This document shows positions 1-8,011 of a DNA stretch of 64,000 nt, one piece after another; within the stretch, counting starts at the first letter, position 1; each line of letters begins with the position of its first letter. The stretch lies in the NCBI GenBank assembly GCA_944320775.1, contig CALUIV010000011.1, positions 17,831 through 81,830 on the forward strand. The letters are read 5' to 3'. The stretch comes from an uncultured Paraprevotella sp. Lineage in GTDB: Bacteria > Bacteroidota > Bacteroidia > Bacteroidales > Bacteroidaceae. The position numbers and the translations under genes are program-made. The notes under the pieces were generated by a model. That model made no database searches and was not told the origin of the DNA. It saw nothing but the letters and a program-made list of their open reading frames with translations.

Positions 1-929
1 TTGAACATAAAATAGAGCGAAAACCCGAAGGACTTTATGATCCGATCCGTTATGTTTTGTCGCTGGGTGGTAAACGAATACGTCCTGTGCTGATGCTGAT
101 GGCATATAATCTTTATCAGGAAGATGTGACGCCGATCATGTCCCAGGCACTGGCAATCGAAACGTATCATAACTATACGTTGCTGCACGATGATTTGATG
201 GACCGTGCTGAAGTCCGGCGCGGAAAACCGACGGTGCACAAACGCTGGAATGACAATACGGCTATTTTGAGCGGTGATTCCATGCTGGTACTCGCATATC
301 AGCTGATGGCTGACTGTCCGGCTGATAAAATCAAGGACGTTTTGTCGTTGTTTACCGAAACGGCTTTGGAAATAGGTGAAGGACAGCAGTATGATATGGA
401 TTTTGAAACACGTATGGACGTGACGGAAGCGGAGTATCTGGAAATGATTCGTCTGAAAACATCTGTGTTGTTGGCTTGTGCCTTGAAAATCGGAGCCTTG
501 CTGGCTGGTGCTCCGTCTGCCGATGCGGATCGTCTGTATGATTTCGGAGAAAAAGTCGGTCTGGCTTTTCAATTGCAGGATGATTTTCTGGATGTTTACG
601 GTGATTCGGAAGTCTTCGGGAAAAAAATAGGCGGTGATATCTTGTGCAACAAAAAGACTTATATGCTTATTCAGGCATTGCAGTTGGCCGACAGCGATCA
701 GCATGCTTTGTTGAAGAGCTGGCTGGAAAGTAAAGATTATGTCCCGTCAGAGAAAATAGCAGCTGTTACTGCCTTGTATGATCAGATAGGTATCAAACAG
801 GTATGTGACCGGAAAATCAATGATTATTTTTCACAGGCCCGCCAATGTCTCTCTGAGGTGGACTTGCCTGAAGAAAAGAAGGCTTGCCTGTGGGATTTTG
901 CTCTTTCGTTGTTGAACCGGAAATCTTGA
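1..929 (+). CDS. Polyprenyl synthetase (isoprenyl diphosphate synthase), 5' end outside window
   Basis: All-alpha trans-prenyltransferase that condenses isopentenyl diphosphate onto an allylic diphosphate to make a polyprenyl chain for quinone or carrier lipid. The reading frame is open from base 3, giving ...GLYDPIRYVLSLGGKRIRP, so the TTG at 57 is not a real start and the N-terminus lies upstream of the window. Seen: GGKRIRP substrate loop, the first Asp-rich motif DDLMD with the following RRGKPTVH, and the second Asp-rich motif in LQDDFLD with the GKKIGGDI loop after it. Chain length cannot be judged from the sequence alone. tatD follows 12 bp later, so the two are probably co-transcribed. 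Confidence 0.93.
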   Translation, partial: EHKIERKPEGLYDPIRYVLSLGGKRIRPVLMLMAYNLYQEDVTPIMSQALAIETYHNYTLLHDDLMDRAEVRRGKPTVHKRWNDNTAILSGDSMLVLAYQLMADCPADKIKDVLSLFTETALEIGEGQQYDMDFETRMDVTEAEYLEMIRLKTSVLLACALKIGALLAGAPSADADRLYDFGEKVGLAFQLQDDFLDVYGDSEVFGKKIGGDILCNKKTYMLIQALQLADSDQHALLKSWLESKDYVPSEKIAAVTALYDQIGIKQVCDRKINDYFSQARQCLSEVDLPEEKKACLWDFALSLLNRKS

Positions 930-941
930 ACAGGTACTATA

Positions 942-1724
942 ATGTTTTTCATAGATACGCACGCCCATTTATATGGGGAAGAATTTGCTGACGATTTGGA
1001 TGCAGTCGTTGTTCGTGCCCGAGAGGCTGGTGTTGGTAAGATTTTGTTGCCGAATATTAATGAGGATAGTGTTGCATCGATGTTGGATCTTTGTACTCGT
1101 TATCCCCATTATTTTTATCCGATGATGGGATTGCACCCCGAAGATGTCCGGGACGATTACAAAGAGGTGCTGCAACGTATGCGCAGTATGCTGGATGCGT
1201 CGCGGACTTTTGTTGGTGTCGGTGAAGTCGGACTGGATTATTATTGGGACAAGACATACTATCAGGAACAGCAGACGGCTTTTGAGATTCAGGTGGAATG
1301 GGCTGTTGAGCGGGGACTCCCGCTGATGATTCATACCCGTTCGGCACAAAAAGAACTTGTCGATATTTTGAAAAGGTATGATTCAGCTGGGATTCGTGGC
1401 GTTTTTCATTGTTTCGGCGGCAGTGTGGCCGACGCAGAGGAGTTGTTACAGTTCGAACGTTTTGCCCTTGGAATCAATGGACTTGTGACGTTTAAGAAAG
1501 CTACCTTGCCGGAAGTCTTGCGTGGAAATGTTCCTTTGGAGCGACTGGTGTTAGAGACAGATGCGCCTTATCTGGCTCCAGTGCCCTGCCGGGGAAAACG
1601 TAACGAAAGTGCTTATCTGGCATATACTTTAAAGAAAATAGCTGAGATTTACGAAGTCTCAGAACAAACGGTAGCCTTGACGACAACAGAAACAGCCAGC
1701 CGGATCTTCCATTTTGAGGAATAA
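942..1724 (+). CDS. TatD family metal-dependent DNase
   Basis: Cytoplasmic TIM-barrel hydrolase of the TatD family (260 aa, normal length), known elsewhere as a 3'-5' exonuclease or deoxyribonuclease. Metal-site motifs are visible: THAHL at the N-terminus (His7, His9), GEVGLDYYWD with the bridging Glu, MIHTRSA, FHCFGGS and the final ETDAPYLAP with the catalytic Asp. It follows the polyprenyl synthetase gene after 12 bp and likely shares its transcript. Which nucleic acid it acts on here cannot be told. Confidence 0.93.
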   Translation: MFFIDTHAHLYGEEFADDLDAVVVRAREAGVGKILLPNINEDSVASMLDLCTRYPHYFYPMMGLHPEDVRDDYKEVLQRMRSMLDASRTFVGVGEVGLDYYWDKTYYQEQQTAFEIQVEWAVERGLPLMIHTRSAQKELVDILKRYDSAGIRGVFHCFGGSVADAEELLQFERFALGINGLVTFKKATLPEVLRGNVPLERLVLETDAPYLAPVPCRGKRNESAYLAYTLKKIAEIYEVSEQTVALTTTETASRIFHFEE

Positions 1725-1746
1725 ACGGATGTGAATAAATAAAAAT

Positions 1747-1789
1747 GTATTGCCATTTAAAAGATTTTTTCTTTAACCTATGGCAATAC
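1747..1789. terminator. Hairpin after tatD, weak terminator
   Basis: GTATTGCCAT (1747-1756) pairs perfectly with ATGGCAATAC (1780-1789) across a 23-nt loop. On the plus strand it is followed by a run of A, not T, so it is not a textbook intrinsic terminator. Its place between tatD and the tRNA promoter still suggests transcript ending or mRNA protection. Confidence 0.4.
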
Positions 1790-1802
1790 TAAAAAAAAAG
1801 AA

Positions 1803-1851
1803 TATTTTTGCACGTGAAAACGTTTGCATCTCGCATTTTTTTTGTAATTTG
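1803..1851 (+). promoter_or_regulatory. Probable promoter of tRNA-Ser
   Basis: A perfect Bacteroidota -7 box TATTTTTG lies at 1803-1810. A second candidate combines TTTG at 1823-1826 with TAATTTG at 1845-1851, 18 bp apart, with a spacing one base short of TAnnTTTG. Either would start RNA just upstream of the tRNA. No clear separate promoter is seen between the tRNA and exbB. Confidence 0.45.
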
Positions 1852-1899
1852 CACCCGTTTTTGAAAGACAGGGCTGTAGTCCGCAGAAAAACATGACGA

Positions 1900-1987
1900 G
1901 GAGAGATGCTCGAGTGGCTTAAGAGGCACGCCTGGAAAGCGTGTATACGTCAAAAGCGTATCGGGGGTTCGAATCCCCCTCTCTCCG
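1900..1987 (+). tRNA. tRNA-Ser (anticodon GGA)
   Basis: An 88-nt class II tRNA. Acceptor arm GGAGAGA (1900-1906) pairs with TCTCTCC (1980-1986), with discriminator G at 1987. The anticodon loop CTGGAAA carries GGA at 1934-1936, reading UCC/UCU. The long variable arm is typical of serine tRNA, and the T-arm GGGGGTTCGAATCCCCC is present. CCA is not encoded. Confidence 0.97.
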
Positions 1988-2074
1988 CGCAGATAATGGA
2001 ACCGTGATAAAACAATTTATATAGAAAATAATAACAATCAATAAATTATTTAATCTTAAAAAATTAGACACACA

Positions 2075-2908
2075 ATGAAAAAGTTATTTGCAATTGTTGC
2101 GATGATGGGAGTTTTTGCGTTTGGCATGACTCAGTCAATGATGGCACAGGATGCAGCTGCTGCCGTAGCTGCTGATACAGCTGTTGTTGATTCAGCTGCT
2201 GTAGACACAGCTGCTGTTGATACAGCTGTTGTTGAGGAAGTAGTGGAAGAAGCACCTATCGTTGAGGAAGAAGGTGGTATCCACAAAGAATTGAAGACTA
2301 AGTTTATCGAAGGTGATGCAGGCTTTATGTCTTTGGTAGCAATCGCTTTGGTATTGGGTCTTGCTTTCTGTATTGAACGTATTATTTATTTGAGCCTTGC
2401 CGAAATCAACGTAAAGAAATTGTTGGCTGCTTTGGAAGAGAAACTTTCTAAGGGTGACATTGAAGGCGCAAAGACTATTTGCCGTAACACTCGTGGTCCT
2501 GTTGCTTCTATCTGCTATCAGGGTCTGATGCGTATCGATGAAGGTATCGAAAACGTAGAGCGTTCAGTTGTTGCTTACGGTAGCGTACAGTCAAGCTATT
2601 TGGAGCAGGGTTGCTCATGGATCACTTTATTTATCGCTATGGCTCCGTCACTCGGATTCTTGGGTACTGTGATCGGTATGGTTATGGCGTTCGACCAGAT
2701 CCAGCAGGCTGGTGATATTTCTCCGACAATCGTTGCCGGTGGTATGAAAGTGGCCTTGATTACAACTATCTTCGGTATCGTGGTAGCTTTGGTACTTCAG
2801 ATTTTCTACAACTATATCCTTTCTAAGATTGAGAACATCACTTCTAACATGGAAGAGGCTACAATCTCATTGCTGGATATGTGTATGAAGTATAACTTGA
2901 AAAAATAA
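2075..2908 (+). CDS. exbB: ExbB/TolQ/MotA family proton channel protein with Ala/Val/Asp-rich linker
   Basis: Inner-membrane stator subunit that uses the proton gradient to drive TonB-type transport (277 aa). Residues 1-24 form a signal-like segment ending MMAQ. About 45 residues of low-complexity Ala/Val/Asp then Glu (AAVDTAAVDTAVVEEVVEEAP) follow, then the channel domain with TM helices near residues 85-110, 190-215 and 225-255 and the family-typical APSLGFLGTVIGMV. The extended periplasmic N-terminus is longer than in E. coli ExbB. It heads a four-gene operon with a 4-TM protein and two ExbD proteins, which supports a TonB energiser rather than a flagellar role. Confidence 0.93.
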   Translation: MKKLFAIVAMMGVFAFGMTQSMMAQDAAAAVAADTAVVDSAAVDTAAVDTAVVEEVVEEAPIVEEEGGIHKELKTKFIEGDAGFMSLVAIALVLGLAFCIERIIYLSLAEINVKKLLAALEEKLSKGDIEGAKTICRNTRGPVASICYQGLMRIDEGIENVERSVVAYGSVQSSYLEQGCSWITLFIAMAPSLGFLGTVIGMVMAFDQIQQAGDISPTIVAGGMKVALITTIFGIVVALVLQIFYNYILSKIENITSNMEEATISLLDMCMKYNLKK

Positions 2909-2916
2909 TTTGAACC

Positions 2917-3405
2917 ATGATTAAAACAGAAAAATTGTCCAGATATGCGTTGAACGCCTGCATCGTCGTTATTTTGGTGATCTTCGGCTTGTTCTTCGGT
3001 GTCGGATATGATAACCCACAGGGCGATTACAATGCCCCGCAGTTTACAGAAGTGCTGATGTATTTGATGTACGTCATGACGGTTGTTACTGCATTGCTCG
3101 CTGTTTGGAGTGCCATCAAGAGCGTGAAAGACAGCATGGGTGGAAACGGCGAGAACCTGAGTGGTGTACCTGGCAGTAAAGTAAGCCTTTTCTCCATTAT
3201 CATCATGTTGGTTTCTTTGGCTGTTGGTTTCTTCCCGAACATGAACGAAACTGAGTTTGTGACAGCTTCAGGTGCGGTAACAAGCGCAACCATGGTCACA
3301 ATCACTGATATGTTTATTATTTCCATTTATATCATGCTGGCTGTTGCTGCCTTGGCTGTTGTCATCAACATGAGCGGCATCATCAAGAAGAGTGGTATTA
3401 AATAA
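2917..3405 (+). CDS. Conserved membrane protein of the Exb operon, function unknown
   Basis: A 162-aa protein I cannot place in a named family. Four hydrophobic segments are visible, near residues 12-28, 45-66, 88-106 and 128-152, with a glycine-rich loop (SMGGNGENLSGVPGSK) between the second and third. It starts 8 bp after exbB and is followed 38 bp later by the first exbD, so it is almost certainly co-translated with the energiser. From memory a protein of this kind sits at this place in other Bacteroidales. It may be an accessory stator subunit, but that is inference from position only. Confidence 0.8.
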   Translation: MIKTEKLSRYALNACIVVILVIFGLFFGVGYDNPQGDYNAPQFTEVLMYLMYVMTVVTALLAVWSAIKSVKDSMGGNGENLSGVPGSKVSLFSIIIMLVSLAVGFFPNMNETEFVTASGAVTSATMVTITDMFIISIYIMLAVAALAVVINMSGIIKKSGIK

Positions 3406-3443
3406 TTGCATACATCGTTTTCATATTATAAAACAGTAAGTAA

Positions 3444-4034
3444 ATGGCAAAGGAAAAAAGAAAAGTACCTGGTTTGAACGCGACTTCTACAGCGGACATC
3501 TCTTTCATCTTGCTGATCTTCTTCCTGGTTACGACTTCAATGGATACGGATACGGGTCTTGCCCGTCGTTTGCCGCCTCCACCAGAAGATGAAAACAGTG
3601 AAGCTGAAATCGATGTAAAAGAGAGAAATGTGCTGAATGTGAAAGTGAACTCATTAGGACAGATCATGGTAAACGGCGACATGTTGGATATTTCCCTGCT
3701 GTGTGATCGTGCTAAGGAATTTGTCAAGAATGAGAACAACGATCCGAACTTGCCGGAGAAACATGCAAAGAATATACCCTTGTTGGGTATGTGTGCTGTA
3801 ACCGACAAGCATGTGATTTCAGTTCAGACCGACCGTGGTACAAGTTATAACGTTTATTTTCAGATTCAGAATGAGTTGGTTCGCGCATATAATGAATTAC
3901 GTGATGAACTGAGTAAGGCTAAGTTTGGAAAACTTTATGCCAATCTGACTGAAGAGCAGCAGGAAGCAATTCGTGGATACTATCCACAGAAGATTTCTGA
4001 GGCTGAACCTAAAAATTATGGAGGAGACAAGTAA
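3444..4034 (+). CDS. exbD: ExbD/TolR family biopolymer transport protein (first copy)
   Basis: Single-pass ExbD protein, 196 aa. After a short basic cytoplasmic tail, the helix begins TADISFILLIFFLVTTSM, and Asp18 is the family's proton-carrying residue. The periplasmic domain follows, beginning with a proline-rich RRLPPPPED. At about 196 aa it is longer than E. coli ExbD (about 140 aa), and the extra length is in the C-terminal half. Its stop codon overlaps the start of the second exbD by one base, which suggests coupled translation and a heteromeric ExbD pair. Confidence 0.93.
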   Translation: MAKEKRKVPGLNATSTADISFILLIFFLVTTSMDTDTGLARRLPPPPEDENSEAEIDVKERNVLNVKVNSLGQIMVNGDMLDISLLCDRAKEFVKNENNDPNLPEKHAKNIPLLGMCAVTDKHVISVQTDRGTSYNVYFQIQNELVRAYNELRDELSKAKFGKLYANLTEEQQEAIRGYYPQKISEAEPKNYGGDK

Positions 4035-4492
4035 TGAGCAGATTTAATAAGAAAGGCAGCAGAGAGATGCCTGAAATGAACACCTCATCACTTCCTGACT
4101 TGATCTTCACGATTTTGTTCTTCTTCATGATCGTTACCACCATGCGTGAGGTGACTTTGAAGGTTAAGTTTACGGTTCCGGCCGGTACGGAGCTGGAGAA
4201 ACTGGAAAAGAAATCAGCTGTGTCGTTTGTCTATGTTGGTCCTCCAATAGATCAGCTTAGAGCAACAATGGGATCGGGTACACGTATTCAGTTGAATGAT
4301 AAGTTCGCTGAGCCGGCAGAAATTATGGATTTCGTGGCACGTGAACGTTCAACAATGTCCGATCAGACAGCTCAGACAATTTCTTTGAAAGTGGATCAGA
4401 AAACAAAGATGGGTATCGTAACGGATATCAAACAGGTGTTGCGTAAGTCTTGGGCTTTGAAGATAAATTATTCTGCAACCCGTCGTAATTAA
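4034..4492 (+). CDS. exbD: ExbD/TolR family biopolymer transport protein (second copy)
   Basis: Second ExbD of the operon, 152 aa. The membrane helix SLPDLIFTILFFFMIVTTM carries Asp22 at the expected proton-relay position. The periplasmic part has the ExbD pattern ending in a VTDIKQVLRKSWALKINYS-like strand. The start ATG shares its first base with the previous stop (TAATG). The operon ends at a strong hairpin terminator at 4549-4583. Confidence 0.93.
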   Translation: MSRFNKKGSREMPEMNTSSLPDLIFTILFFFMIVTTMREVTLKVKFTVPAGTELEKLEKKSAVSFVYVGPPIDQLRATMGSGTRIQLNDKFAEPAEIMDFVARERSTMSDQTAQTISLKVDQKTKMGIVTDIKQVLRKSWALKINYSATRRN

Positions 4493-4548
4493 TCGAGGTT
4501 TTCTGTGTGATTTCAATGCAAATCGCCTAAACTTAAATATTATAAAAA

Positions 4549-4583
4549 AGCGGAGCTTTACTTACAGAAGCTCCGCTTTTTTT
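4549..4583 (+). terminator. Intrinsic terminator of the exb operon
   Basis: AGCGGAGCTT (4549-4558) pairs perfectly with AAGCTCCGCT (4568-4577) over a 9-nt loop, followed by a seven-T run and preceded by an A run. Confidence 0.9.
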
Positions 4584-4613
4584 GTGTTGTTCTTATAGAT
4601 TTGATTATTTTTG
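4581..4613 (+). promoter_or_regulatory. Promoter of the Lrp-type regulator gene
   Basis: TTTG at 4581-4584 and a perfect -7 box TATTTTTG at 4606-4613, spaced 21 bp. RNA would start near 4620, which rules out the longer reading frame from 4582 and supports the ATG at 4639. Confidence 0.65.
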
Positions 4614-4638
4614 CACGGATTTTAAACTAAAGTATTCT

Positions 4639-5154
4639 ATGAGTAATGTTCATTTGGATGCTCTGGACGAGCAGATATTACGTTTGGTGGCGGATAACGC
4701 ACGTATTCCTTTTCTGGAGGTGGCCCGTGCCTGTCATGTCTCAGGTGCTGCCATTCACCAACGGATTCAGAAGTTGACGAAACAGGGTGTATTAAAAGGT
4801 TCTCAATACGTACTCGACCCAGAGAAAATAGGATATGAGACTTGTGCTTATATGGGATTGTTTCTAAAGGATCCTTCTGATTTTGATCGTGTGGTCTCAG
4901 CACTGGAAAAGATTCCAGAGGTGGTGGAATGCCATTACACAACGGGGGATTACGATATGTTCATTAAGATCTATGCCCAGAATAATCATCACATGTTAAG
5001 TATTATTCATGACAAACTGCAGCCATTAGGTTTGCAGCGTACTGAGACGATTATTTCTTTTCATGAGGCTTTTTCAAGACAAATGCCCATATTGCACCTG
5101 GCTGAAGAGAATTTGAATGAAGAGGAATGCGACGGGGAAACAATTGCCGAATAA
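4639..5154 (+). CDS. Lrp/AsnC family transcriptional regulator
   Basis: A 171-aa DNA-binding protein: N-terminal winged helix-turn-helix (LDEQILRLVADNARIPFLEVARACHVS..., residues 7-60) and C-terminal RAM ligand-binding domain (about 70-150). Proteins of this family sense amino acids and form octamers or hexadecamers. The start at 4639 is chosen because the promoter -7 box lies at 4606-4613 and because MSNVHLDALDEQ fits the family's N-terminus. It converges on the sulfhydrylase gene, with a shared terminator between. Whether it controls that gene is unknown. Confidence 0.9.
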   Translation: MSNVHLDALDEQILRLVADNARIPFLEVARACHVSGAAIHQRIQKLTKQGVLKGSQYVLDPEKIGYETCAYMGLFLKDPSDFDRVVSALEKIPEVVECHYTTGDYDMFIKIYAQNNHHMLSIIHDKLQPLGLQRTETIISFHEAFSRQMPILHLAEENLNEEECDGETIAE

Positions 5155-5193
5155 GTTTTAATCGTGTTTTCCGTTCTTAATGTGTAAAATATA

Positions 5194-5226
5194 AGCCGGT
5201 CTGATTATGTTCAGACCGGCTGTTTT
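5194..5226. terminator. Bidirectional terminator between lrp-type gene and sulfhydrylase gene
   Basis: AGCCGGTCTGA (5194-5204) pairs perfectly with TCAGACCGGCT (5211-5221), 6-nt loop, followed by GTTTTTA. It serves two convergent genes. Confidence 0.85.
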
Positions 5227-5246
5227 TATGTTCTTAAAATTTTATT

Positions 5247-6539
5247 TTAAGCTTTGATCACCTTGTCAAGTGCTTGTTTAATGTCGTCTATGATGTCATT
5301 TACGTTTTCGATACCTACGGAGAGGCGGATCAGATCGGGAGCGATTCCTGCTTCTTTCAGTTGTTCATCGGATAACTGGCGATGGGTGTGACTTGCAGGG
5401 TGCAACACGCATGTGCGTGCATCTGCTACGTGTGTGACAATACAGATCATTTCCAGACTATCCATAAACTTGATAGCTTCTTCTTTTGACCCTTTCAATC
5501 CGAATGCGATGACCCCACAAGATCCGTTGGGTAAATATTTCTGTGCCAGTGTGTAGTATTTGTTACTCTTCAGACCACTGTAATTCACCCAAGCAACCCT
5601 TTCGTCGTTTTCCAGAAATTCTGCTACGGCTTGTGCATTTTTGCAATGTTGCGGCATACGAAGATGGAGGGTTTCCAATCCCAGATTTAGTAAAAATGCG
5701 TTCTGTGGACTTTGGATTGATCCCAAATCGCGCATCAGTTGTGCGGTTGCTTTCTGAATGTAGGCCATTTTGCCAAATGCTTTGGTGTACGTCAGTCCGT
5801 GATAGCTTTCGTCAGGCTCACATAAACCCGGAAATTTTTCTGCATGGGCATTCCAGTCGAAGTTTCCACTGTCTACAATGGCACCACCTACGGCAGTCGC
5901 ATGGCCGTCCATATATTTTGTCGTGGAATGTGTCACAATGTCTGCACCCCATTCAAACGGGCGACAATTGATTGGCGTAGCAAATGTGTTGTCTACAACC
6001 AAGGGGACACCGTGTTTGTGCGCCAGCCGGGCAAAGCGTTCGATATCGAAAACCTGGCATCCTGGATTGGAAATAGTCTCACCGAAGAAACATTTTGTAT
6101 TCGGACGGAAGGCTGCTTCAATTTGTTCGTCACTCCAGTCCGGTTCGATGAACGTGCAATCAATGCCCAGTTTTTTCATCGTGACGCCAAACAGATTATA
6201 TGTGCCACCATAGATCGTGTTGATGGAAATAAAATGATCTCCCGCCTGGCAGATGTTGAATATGGCGTAGAAATTGGCAGCCTGACCGGATGATGTCAGC
6301 ATGGCTGCGATTCCACCTTCAAGGGCAGCTATTTTTGATGCTACGGCATCGTTTGTCGGATTTTGCAGACGAGTATAGAAATAACCACTTTCTTCCAAAT
6401 CGAAGAGACGGGCCATTTGTTCGCTGTTGTCGTATTTGAATGTTGTACTTTGGTAAATAGGAAGAACCCGTGGTTCTCCTTTTTTAGGCTTCCATCCTCC
6501 TTGTACACACAAGGATTCTCTGCTGAGTTTTTTTTCCAT
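5247..6539 (-). CDS. O-acetylhomoserine sulfhydrylase / aminocarboxypropyltransferase (PLP)
   Basis: Cys/Met metabolism PLP enzyme of 430 aa, the length expected for MetY/Met17 enzymes, which make homocysteine from O-acetylhomoserine and sulfide. Seen: the N-terminal AVQGG-type segment (LCVQGGWKPKKGEPRVLPIYQSTTF), the tyrosine loop YFYTRLQNPT, SSGQAA, and the PLP lysine in THSTTKYMDGHATAVGG (Lys208). The C-terminal half carries the substrate arginine region (LIRLSVGIEN). The gene follows the RlpA-like gene after 44 bp on the same strand. Confidence 0.9.
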   Translation of the reverse strand: MEKKLSRESLCVQGGWKPKKGEPRVLPIYQSTTFKYDNSEQMARLFDLEESGYFYTRLQNPTNDAVASKIAALEGGIAAMLTSSGQAANFYAIFNICQAGDHFISINTIYGGTYNLFGVTMKKLGIDCTFIEPDWSDEQIEAAFRPNTKCFFGETISNPGCQVFDIERFARLAHKHGVPLVVDNTFATPINCRPFEWGADIVTHSTTKYMDGHATAVGGAIVDSGNFDWNAHAEKFPGLCEPDESYHGLTYTKAFGKMAYIQKATAQLMRDLGSIQSPQNAFLLNLGLETLHLRMPQHCKNAQAVAEFLENDERVAWVNYSGLKSNKYYTLAQKYLPNGSCGVIAFGLKGSKEEAIKFMDSLEMICIVTHVADARTCVLHPASHTHRQLSDEQLKEAGIAPDLIRLSVGIENVNDIIDDIKQALDKVIKA

Positions 6540-6583
6540 GTTATGTATAAACTTTATTGTTGTTTTGTCTGGTGATACATTGC

Positions 6584-7138
6584 TTATTTGCTCTTTTGAT
6601 CTTTCAGTAATGTATCAGCTGCTTTCTTGATATTCTTTATTGAAGGTGATTTTTGTATTTTAGCCTGTGTTGTTTCGTCCAATTGCCATTGGGGAACAGG
6701 GAAGGTTGCGCATGGTATAAAGTTCAGGTTAAGTTCCATGCGTCCGTCTTTCCCGGATGAGCGGTAAGGGCTGCGTTCTTCATGATATGACGTAATTTCT
6801 ACCAGACAGACCCCCGATTGTAGCATATCCAATTCTTTGGCAGCGGCCATAGACAAATCGATGACTCGTTGTGGTATAAATGGTCCACGGTCGGTAACTT
6901 TGACAACAACACTTTTTCCGTTCATCGGATTTCGTACTTGCAACATGGTTCCAAGCGGATATGTTTTATGTGCACACGTCAGGCTGTCACGGTGGTAACG
7001 TTCACCGTTGCTCATCATGCTACCATGCAGCTTGTCTGAATAATATGAAGCTTTTCCTTTTAAGCTGATTTGTGCAAATAAAAAGATAATCAGACCGAAT
7101 AACAGATACAGGCTGATTAAAAATCGTCTGTTTAGCAT
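6584..7138 (-). CDS. Septal ring lytic transglycosylase RlpA family protein
   Basis: Exported protein of 184 aa with an N-terminal hydrophobic signal or anchor (residues 5-22). A double-psi beta-barrel RlpA domain follows (about 27-120): KGKASYYSDKLHGSMMSNGERY, TCAHKTYPLGTMLQV, VVVKVTDRGPF and DLSMAAAKELDM. Homologues cleave denuded glycan strands during division. No SPOR domain is present, so peptidoglycan targeting must come from elsewhere. The last 60 residues have no recognised domain. It lies divergent to the efflux-operon regulator. Confidence 0.88.
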   Translation of the reverse strand: MLNRRFLISLYLLFGLIIFLFAQISLKGKASYYSDKLHGSMMSNGERYHRDSLTCAHKTYPLGTMLQVRNPMNGKSVVVKVTDRGPFIPQRVIDLSMAAAKELDMLQSGVCLVEITSYHEERSPYRSSGKDGRMELNLNFIPCATFPVPQWQLDETTQAKIQKSPSIKNIKKAADTLLKDQKSK

Positions 7139-7252
7139 ATTGGCATTTTATCTGTTGCTTGTTGCAAAGTACATAAAAATCTTGGTTTTTACCAAATATT
7201 GGTGTGTTTTTCTTACAATTGTTAATTATGATTTAAGATTTATAGATAGAAT

Positions 7253-7282
7253 AGAAAACTTTTTGATTGCAAAAAGTTTTCT
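7253..7282. promoter_or_regulatory. Perfect palindromic operator at the efflux operon promoter
   Basis: AGAAAACTTTTT (7253-7264) and AAAAAGTTTTCT (7271-7282) are exact inverted repeats with a 6-bp centre. The palindrome covers the -33 element and most of the spacer of the promoter below. This is the usual geometry of a TetR-family autoregulatory operator. Binding by the adjacent TetR protein is inferred. Confidence 0.75.
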
Positions 7283-7292
7283 ATTACTTTTG
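7262..7292 (+). promoter_or_regulatory. Promoter of tetR-type/efflux operon
   Basis: TTTG at 7262-7265, 19 bp spacer, -7 box TACTTTTG at 7285-7292: an exact match to the Bacteroidota consensus. RNA would start near 7299. Confidence 0.8.
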
Positions 7293-7351
7293 CTAAGGAT
7301 AAAAAAAAGAAAAAATTGGTGAATCAGGATTCTCAGAACAATAAGGAACGC

Positions 7352-8002
7352 ATGGAGCAAAAGGAACATGTGCTACGGATTGCCATGCATGAATTTATTC
7401 ATCACGGTATCAAGCAAGTCAAGATGGATGACGTTGCGAAAATGCTGGGGATGTCCAAGCGTACGCTTTATGAGATTTTTCAGGATAAGGAAGATTTGCT
7501 TTTAGAAGGTGTAAAAAGCTATAAGCAATATTGCCGCGAGCAACAGGAGCTTGATTTGCAAAGATCTCAAAATATTTTAGAATTGCTTTTGCGTTCGTTC
7601 AGTAGAAAAATGGAAGAATTTCGACATACGAATTTTCGCTTTTATCAGGATATTTATCGTTATCCGAAGGTTCTCCAGTATTTGATACATTGCAGTGAGG
7701 AAGAAAATAAGGATTTTCGGGAACAGATGGAACGGGGCGTAAAAGAAGGATTGTTCCGTTCTGACATCAATTACGATATTTTTATATTATTACTTAGTGA
7801 ACAGTTCCGTGTCTTGTTTGAGCGGGACGGATGGGATCGCTTTTCGCCGATGGATATGTTCCGGTCCATCTTGTTTGTCAGTTTACGGGGCATATTGACT
7901 CATCAGGGACTTTTGCTTTTTGAGCAGTTTGTAGATGAAGATTTTATCATTCGTGATACACATTTTTTTGAAGAGACAGAAAGAGTAATTAATAACAGAT
8001 AA
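7352..8002 (+). CDS. TetR/AcrR family transcriptional regulator of the efflux operon
   Basis: Regulator of about 216 aa. The N-terminal helix-turn-helix (HGIKQVKMDDVAKMLGMSKRTLYEIFQDKEDLL) is typical of TetR repressors, and the helical C-terminal half is the divergent ligand-binding domain. The frame could also start at TTG 7316 or GTG 7319. ATG 7352 is preferred because AAGGAA precedes it and HTH spacing from the N-terminus is then usual. It heads the TolC-MFP-RND operon (next gene 9 bp after its stop), and a palindrome covers the promoter, so autorepression relieved by a pump substrate is the likely scheme. Confidence 0.88.
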   Translation: MEQKEHVLRIAMHEFIHHGIKQVKMDDVAKMLGMSKRTLYEIFQDKEDLLLEGVKSYKQYCREQQELDLQRSQNILELLLRSFSRKMEEFRHTNFRFYQDIYRYPKVLQYLIHCSEEENKDFREQMERGVKEGLFRSDINYDIFILLLSEQFRVLFERDGWDRFSPMDMFRSILFVSLRGILTHQGLLLFEQFVDEDFIIRDTHFFEETERVINNR

Positions 8003-8011
8003 GTGTCAATA

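Noticed and set aside
57-929. TTG at 57 as start of the polyprenyl synthetase
   Set aside because: The frame is open to base 3 and encodes conserved family sequence upstream, so the gene is cut by the window edge.
2064-2255. Minus-strand Gln/Leu-rich frame opposite exbB
   Set aside because: It is the antisense reading of the Ala/Val/Asp repeat in exbB.
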